From positions 9,555,501-9,619,500 of the forward strand of contig NC_056425.1 of NCBI RefSeq assembly GCF_905147365.1: 64,000 nucleotides of DNA, given 5' to 3'. Below the pieces are notes generated by a model. That model saw only the letters and a program-made list of their open reading frames with translations. It did no database searches and was not told the origin of the DNA. Shown here one piece after another: positions 32,166 through 41,100 of the stretch (position 1 is the stretch's first letter; each line of letters opens with the position of its first letter). A program made the translations under genes and the position numbers. Source of the DNA: Aricia agestis (Eukaryota; Arthropoda; Insecta; Lepidoptera; Lycaenidae).

Positions 32166-35100
32166 ATGCTTCGACGCCTATATCACTGTTCCTGCGTTCA
32201 ATATAGCAGCAAGAAGCAGGGCTTGAAACTTGCGAAAATGCTAAATCCAAAGCATAAAAAGTATGAACAGTACTGCTGCATGCTGCTTATGTAAACATTT
32301 TTTGTACTTTTTGTAATGTTTACCTTTGTATTTACAGACAATTTTATCCAGTGCATTCTATTGAATCAAATGCTATGCCTAGCATAAAAAGCCTGACCAA
32401 GACAGAGAAAGAACCTGGCAAGCGCGGCATCAGAAGAATGGCTATGTTGAATAAGCTTTTTATGAAAAATGTAACGGACATAATGTCGACGGGCACTGTC
32501 TCTGTGAATATTGTAGGAAGAGGCATTGAAATATCAAAGGTAATAAGTATTTAACCCGTCAATCCCCAGGCAGCAGCCGGCAGCCGCATAACAATTGAAA
32601 ATCTATTTTGTTTGGTATTATAACCAGTAAAGCTTAATAAATAATAGTCTTGAAATTGTTAAGTGTAATACTAAAGCTATGTACACAATAAATTAAAATT
32701 TATTGCTGGAAATAATATTATAAATTAAAATATTTAATTCAATGAGGTTAACTTTAAAGGTGGGGTAATTGTTTTTGTTAATACAACTGTTGAGTAAATA
32801 TTTAAATTGACACTAAACATGTTTCATATCAATTTCAGGTCAAAGTAACTCCGGATTTCAAAAACGTAAATGTATTCTGGGTTTGCAAGGGAGATTCTAC
32901 TGACGAGGAGACCCAAATACTGCTGAATTCTATTGCTGGTCCCCTTAGGCATGAACTGTCCACCTTACGGTTGATGGGCCAAGTGCCATATATTTCATTT
33001 CTGAAAGGTAAACATGGTTTTAACCATCTTCCAAATAGTATTACATATTATACAACTAGCTTTATTTGACACAGGAGATACAGTGGTGGGAATGTGTGGT
33101 GGGCCAAGCTTTATTTTATTTAAAAAAAAATGTTCAGCTGTGATGATGTGTTCAGAAAAAAATTGCTAAGAACCATAAAGTTAATATACTTAGTGGAATA
33201 GAGCAAAAATCTCAAACTGTCAAATGAAACCGAAATTGGTTTCATCTGTGTGTAAAAATATGTGTATGTATTCACTTACACAAGCACGATTGAACATGAT
33301 TTCTATGAGATTAAATTGTCAACATGTGGCACATGCCGACTGGACATCAAAAAAAGAGTGCTGCTGTCATGTATCACACATCTCTTTTTACCATGCTGTG
33401 TTACTGATAGTGACATCTCTTTTGTTCAGGCCTTTGTTTCTCTATTCCGCTAGGTATATTAACTTTATGGGCCATACCCACTGACATCTTGTATAATGGA
33501 GGTCAGTGGCCATAGCCCATTAACTTTTTAACTCACCTAAAAATATTCTTTCATCAATTGTCAATGTGGCGATAAGTGCCAACTGGACGTCAAAAAACAG
33601 TTCGGCTATCATGTACCACAGGTTTCTTTTTACCACGTAGTGTAACTGATAGTGACACCTCTCTTGCTCAGGCCTTCGTTTCTCTATTTATTTATTTATT
33701 CAAAAGATACACCAACAACATATTGTGACAACATACAAAACTTAAAGCTAATACAATTTTGTTTTATACTAACACAATAGTTAATTACAGGCGTATGCAA
33801 CTGTTTGAGAGGTATTTGCTCCTTACATTAAAAATAAGTTTAGTTGAAATGTGTCATAAGAAATGCCTGACTGACTATATTTTATATAATTACTATAGAC
33901 GAACTTACATTTTTTACATTAATTAGAAGAATTACTAATATTTAATTTTATTTCATTACAATTAAGAAAAAAAAAACAATACAAATAAATATTAAATAAT
34001 TTAAATTTTTGTCAGAATATCTACTCTACAAGTTTAGTAACAATATGTCATAGGTAAAGACTAATTTATACATTAGCAATAATAAAATAATATAATTACT
34101 TTTGTCAGAATAATTATTACAAGTAAAGAGATGTCGTAGGTAAAAACAAAATACATTAGTCATTAGCAATAATATTAATACAATTAAATTTATGTCACAA
34201 CAATTACAAGCGAGATGTCATAGGTAAAAACAAGATACATTTAGCAATAATAATAAAAATATACATGTCAAAGTCAAAGTCATAGTATCAATTTTTATAT
34301 TCTTAAGTCTAAACAATATCGTATAACCTTTTCTTGAAATTGACAAGAGAGTCGCGGAAGATGTCGATGTCGTGATGGGCTAGTTTATTGTAAGAGTCTA
34401 AGAGTCGGTTCATAGTAGAGTATTTTCCCAGGTTCATTTTAGCAGAACTGGTTATAAATGTTTTTGTGGGGTGCCTGGGAACACATCGGGGTACGTATAA
34501 GTTGACGAGACCTAGTAAATTTGTTGAGTCCAGTGTACTGTTGACAATTTTGTGGAGAACACAGAGATCAGCAATCAGTCTACGCTGCTCTAGGGAGTGG
34601 ATTTTGCAATATTTAATCCGTCTGTCATAGTTAGCTCTGTATGGGCAAGATTTGTCTTTGTAGGAAAGGTATCGTGTGAAAGATTTTTGAACTCGCTCTA
34701 GTCTTTGGCGTTTCATAATGAGGATTCCAAACCACCGATGCATATTCAAGTGTAGAGCGTACTAGGGCGTTGTATATTGTAATAATGCAGTCTGGGTTTT
34801 TAAATTCCTTGGTGTTTCGTTTGATAAATCCTAACAGTGACCATGATTTAGCAAGGACTTGGTTTTGGTGTTCGAGGAATGACAATTTGCTATCGAGCAT
34901 GACGCCCAAATCTCTAATTACTGAAGTTTCTTGAAGCTGCTGACCGTCGATAGAGTAAAAAGTGTTAAGTTTAATTCTTTTGCGGGAAAATTTTATATGA
35001 GCACATTTGAGAATATTGAGGGACATTTTTTCTGTATAGAGTCGAGATCTTTTTGCAATAGGGCGCTGTCGCGCATCATCGGCGAACAAGGAGCATTTAC

Positions 35101-38100
35101 TGAAACGAATTTTTTAAGTGATATCGTTAATAAAGACCGGGAAGAGTATTGGGCCAAGGTGCGAGCCTTGAGGCACTCCTGACGTAGCGAAAAAAGGTTC
35201 AGAGGAATAGCCATTCACCGTAACCGTTAAAACTCGTTTTTCTAGGTAGAATCTGAACCAGGAGAGTAAAGGATCGTGAATGCCGTATGCTTGTAATTTT
35301 TCTATTAGTGTTTTGTGGTCTACCCTGTCGAAAGCACTGCTGAAGTCTGTGTATATCGCATCAACTTCCTGTTGGCTATCTACACTTTGTATTATGTCGT
35401 ATAAGTAACTTAGTAAGTTTGTAACTGTAGACCGTCCTTGGCAAAAACCGTATTGATCTTTGGTGATTATACCCTTGAAGTAGCGAGTAAGAGTAGGGCA
35501 TATCAGACTCTCAAATACCTTCGCTAGCACACAGAGCATTGATATAGGTCGATAATTACATACGCTGTGTCTAGAGCCCTTTTTATGTATTGGGAATATA
35601 TTTGCCGAATTTCATGTGTTGGGGAAAGTTGAGGTTTCTAAAGATTTATTAAATATAATCTTCAGGGGTAGCGTAAGGTATTTATACGTTTTTTCAATAA
35701 AGATGGGTGGGATTCTGTCAGGCCCGGCGCCTTTACTAGCGTCGAGTCTTTTTAGGGTTTTGCATATTTCTCGTTCAGAAATGCATAGTAAAGAAAGACA
35801 GGTCTGTGGGTAATTTTTTGTCGTAATTGATACGGTACTCTGGTTAGGAGTTGGCTCTAAATATAGAGCAGAGAATTGTTTAGCGAACAAGTTACTTATA
35901 TCTCTACCTGATTTAGCCACATTATCATTAAGAGTCATTTCAGAGGGAATTGAGGACAGCGATGCTCGTCTCTCTTTCATATAGGCCCAGAACTTCTTCG
36001 GTTCACGTTGAATATCATATTCCGTATTAGATATGTATTCTAAGTAGCAACTTTTCATAAGAGCCTCAACCCTAGATCTAGCCATTTTGAATTCGATCTT
36101 GTCTCTGGGATTATTTCGTGCTTTTAGACGTCTCCTTATTTTTTCTTTCTCCGTGATCAGCCTAATTAAATTATATGTAAACCAAATCGGATATTTCCTA
36201 TTTTTTGGCTGGACTTTAGGAATGCATGTATCAATAATATTTTTTATAATTAGATAGAAAGCAGAAATCATGTCGTTCACGTCATTGTATTTTTGTAACT
36301 CGAGACTCCAGTCTATAAGCCGGAGCTTAGCGTTAACAAGATTGTAGTCCGCTTTTCTAAAGTTATGGGTAGCGAAGGTTTTGTTGCATAGTGGTTTTTC
36401 TGAATCGAACGAGAGTTCGATGTCTAACGGAGGGTGGTGTGGGTCCAATTTGCTTAATGGTTCACAGGATTTTTTTACTGTAATATTAGAGGCATTAGAT
36501 AACACCAAATCTAGGATGCGCCCACTGTGGTTGGTTATACTGTTATATTGTACGAGATTATTTAGAGACCTAAAATCTATTAGTGAGAAACCCAGCGTAC
36601 AATTGTAGTTATTCGGAGTAGTTTGTGACGTGTTGTAATGTGTTGTGGTATTGTCTAATGTCCAGTTTATAAAACCCAAGTTGAAGTCTCCGAGTAATAA
36701 GAAATCACCCTGATAAGACTGTACAGTATTGCTAATGTTATCTAGGTATATTGATTTTATGCTAAGAACACAAAGAGAAAAGTTATTCATTGACCGGACC
36801 TACATAATTTAGTGTGCTTGACATACAAGCACGCTTGAGTGCTGATACTTCATGACCATTGACATTTTTAGTATAACCAGACCAAATCAATAACCCAGGT
36901 CTGCCATCTGCTTATAACAATTGCCTGATATAATAGGGATGATGACAAGGTCAAAGATTAGCAGATTTTTTAAGTTAAATAAAGATATAATGGTAAAAAA
37001 TAAGTATTTTCAAATTTTCAGCTTAAAAACTTTTGTTTTTTTTTTGCTATGAGCCTTCAAAGTTAGAAAGATCAGTCGAATTTTATACAAAAAATGTATT
37101 TATACTAGCTGTTGCCCGCGACTTCGTCCGCGTGGACTTCAGTTTATAGCGTCAACAAAATTGTTGTCTTTAAAAGCTTTTTAAAACCCTAGTACCCCTT
37201 AAATCAAAATACCCAAAAACAACTGTGCAGTGTGCACACTGCACATAATATTTCATTATTTTAAATTAAACTCTATTTATGCCAAATTTTAAAGCTTGTT
37301 TACCCCCATTACACAACTTTACCCATAAACTATAATAATTTATCATTAATAGGTTTAAGTAGAGTAAGTACTTTATCTATGCAGTACTGAGTAGTGACTT
37401 ATCAATTATCATAAAAGCTTGTAAAACAATCTAAAGAATCGAAATATGTAACTTGAGATGGTACCACCTCTTATAGGAAACATGCTAGAGCAAGCGATAG
37501 CGCGATCTAGACGACTCTTAGCGCCATCTGTTATGAATTTTTGGAACTAACTTAATTTGAACAAATTTACGCATTTTCTTATCTTTACATAGATAAACAA
37601 GAAGCACTCCTTGTTGACATTGATCGTCGGTTGATGGAGGCGGACTACGGAGAAGACTACACACCGACAGAACTGGGGCACTTGTTGAAGGCAGATTTTG
37701 TTTTGAACACAAAACTATCACCTGAAGTGAAGGTATGTTATAGGCCACACACATTTTAAGATTGCCATGTAACTATAAGGGATTTGTAGAATACCTATAA
37801 TATATATGTATATATTTTTATGAGATAAAAGGGGAAAAAAGCAAACGGGAGGGTAGGGAAGGGAATAGGGTAGGGGATTGGGCCTCCGGTAAACTCACTC
37901 GGCGAAACACAGCGCATGCGCTGTTTCACGCCGGTTTTCTGTGAGAACGTGGTATTTCTCCGGTCGAGCCGGCCCATTCGTGCCGAAGCATGGCTCTCCT
38001 ACGTCATTTCATTTCATAATGTACCACGTAATATTGCATGGTACATTATGGCATGGTAGTCTTCGATCACTAATATACAAGATACACAGTCCGCGGCAAA

Positions 38101-41100
38101 AAACGACCTCACTAAAAGAGCACCAAACGCAACATTCTGGTGGACTTTCGATTTAGTAGTACTCGAACGCTCCGCTGGGAAACATGTCCCAGTGCTCGTT
38201 CAACAATTGTAAAAATCATACGTTCAAAACGCAAAAAAAGGATGGAATTTCATATTTCCGGTAAGTATTAATTTGATCCTAATATATTTCATACAATTGT
38301 ATTATAAATATTGGTATGTCGTTAAGAAATCAACAAAAAACAGTTTTAAAATTAAGTTGTAAATAAATCAACACGAGGTGTAAACCATCTCAATTGCGAA
38401 TACTCATACTAAAGGTACTTATCGTAGTTTATCATGCCCACTTGAAATGTTCGGGTTATACACTGTGTTTCTGTTCCATTTGGTAGAATCGCTATTCATT
38501 ATTATTTATTTTATTGAGGAATATATTTTTTTTAGGTTTCCTCGAGATCCAGTTAGATGTGGAGATTGAATATCAGTTATAGCACGGCAAAGATGCGAAC
38601 AATTTTTCGAGCAGACTTTAGCGAGCGTTGTATGTTCTAAGCATTTATATTCAATGTATACACGTATATTTTAGTTAACTATAAGATTAAACATATTAGA
38701 ACAACATAATATTACAAGTAAAAATAATTACTCCACACTTTATACATTAAACTTTGGAAAAATTAAAAATGGACTATTAAAATTATTACAATCAACAAAA
38801 AAAATGTTGAACAGTTCGACTCCGCTCATACTTCACTTCACCTTGTTCCAGCGGCGAAGTGCGGCCGTAAAGTTATTGAAGTGCTTTTTTGGAATTGTAA
38901 TAATTTAAACTTTAAGACATACGCGGAAGGTTGAATTTAGTTTGAAGCGTGCGTCATTCGTAAAAATTTATTGCTTTGTAAACACACATTGTACATTGTT
39001 TTATAAAAAGATCTTTAATAACTATTATTGAGGTTGATTTTAGATAAATTTATACTTTTTTAAACACTTTTACTCGGCGACATATTTTCGAGAGGTTTTG
39101 TATGGGACTGTGTATCTTGCATATTAGTGATCGAAGATGGTAGTGTATATCACTGCCACTCTATGTACTTACGTAATCTGTAGGGCATGTATGGACTCTG
39201 CCGCCACTGGGCCCCTGGCCTATAACGGCCTATTGATAAATCTGAGGCTGGTGTATATTCTCATTGTTAATCTTCTTCAATATTCCTCCTGATTCCTCAC
39301 CTTTCCAAAAAACAAAATCATAGAAAATCATCATCATCATGGTAGGCACCCTAGACCCGACGTTCGGAAATTTTTTGTAAAGAAATTACTCTGATTAAAA
39401 ATTATTTTGATTTTATCAAAATCACTAGGTAGCTATTGTTAAGTTTCATTCTTTGAAACAATATGAGATAAAACTACTTTCCTGTTTTATTTTACAGGCT
39501 AAAATCAAGCAACTGGAAGACCAAGAACCGATAGAAGAAAAACCTATACCCGAAATTACTCACAATGTCTACGGTTTGGAGCATGAAAAGATCATGAACA
39601 GACTTCTAGCGGCTAGGAAGAAGACCAAGGATGCTTGGACTAATTTGACAGCTGCTGATTCTAATGTGATATCCTACACCAGGACTCTGGACAGTAAGAA
39701 GCAGGATATAGATACAGGGAAGCAGAAGAGAGAACTAGCAGAGTTTTTATTGAAAAGACAGGTAAGAAAAAGTTGAGCCACGCGCGACACCGAAATTGAA
39801 ATTTTGACATACATATTTACTTACATATTATGTAATTAGGTGTCAGCAAAGCGCCGACATAGTAAAAGGAGGGGAAATAAGTTATCTTCATACAAAGGCA
39901 CCGCGCGCGGCTTGTATGTGTGCAACATAGTATCAATGCGTTGCCACGTACGGCACACAACAAAATCTCGGCGGTACCAGCCTCTAAAACTGGCCGAGAT
40001 TTTCTTGTGTGCCGTACGTGGCGACTGGCGACGCATGGATACTATTGATATATGGCGGTGGTGAGGCTTGGGTGTGATTTATTTCATCTGGATGCATTTA
40101 AAATTGAAACAATGGGGGCGCTAAAACATAATATTGTTCTCAAAGTGGGCAGTGGACAAAAATAGTTTGTTAACCGCTGATCTATATGTTGCTGGAACTC
40201 AAAGTAGCTCCGTTCCAGATTTCTTTTAAATCGGTTCAGCGGTTCAAAGCGTGTATATCACAAGCATCAACCATAGTTTAATTTTATTTTTAGAAAACCA
40301 GGGTGGCCACTTTTGGCGTTACATGGCGTTACCGAGAATTCCCTAAAAAATAACGTTTTGAATAATTTTATACACTTACCCAAGCATGATTGAACATGAA
40401 TTCAATGAGATTAAATTGTCAACGTGCCGATAAGTGCCAACTGGACGTCAAAAAAAGAGTTCTGCTGTCATGTATCACACGTCTCTTTTTACCACGCAGT
40501 GTTACTGATAGTGACATCTCTCTTGCTCAGGCCTTTGTTTCTCTATGAGTCTATTCCGCTAGGTAATACCTAGCGGAATAGACTCATAGAGCATAAAGTT
40601 TAAGGCATAAAGTTAATATACCTAGTAGGTATATTAACTTTATGCCTTAAAAAACATTAAGAGGTAACAGACAGACAGATACACTTTCCCATTAATAATA
40701 TTAGTAGGGATGAGTTTCTTTAAAGTTTTCGACATTGACTCATCACTATAGTCTGTCAAGAAAGTCATGACTCATGATAGGCGGGAATTTTTTTAAATGA
40801 AATAAAAAATATGAGAACTTTATTAATTCGAGATAAAAATGTGCAAGGTGACAATATTTAAAATGTAATAAGCGTTCTCTGTGAAAATACAAAGAAAAAA
40901 TACACCATAAAAACGTGATTACGTTTAGAAAAATTTCCCGCCTGTCATGACTTTCTTGACGGACTATACTTAATTCTTTCGCGCTATTTATATTAATTTA
41001 ATAATATAGTATGTTGCAGTCGCACAAATATGTAAACACTAAACGCCTTAGTATATTTTTTGTGTGTGAGTGTGCATATATATGTCGTAGGATGATTTGA

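Noticed and set aside
34309..36790. Several minus-strand frames as separate host genes
   Set aside because: They follow one another as endonuclease, RT and C-terminal parts of one frameshifted LINE.
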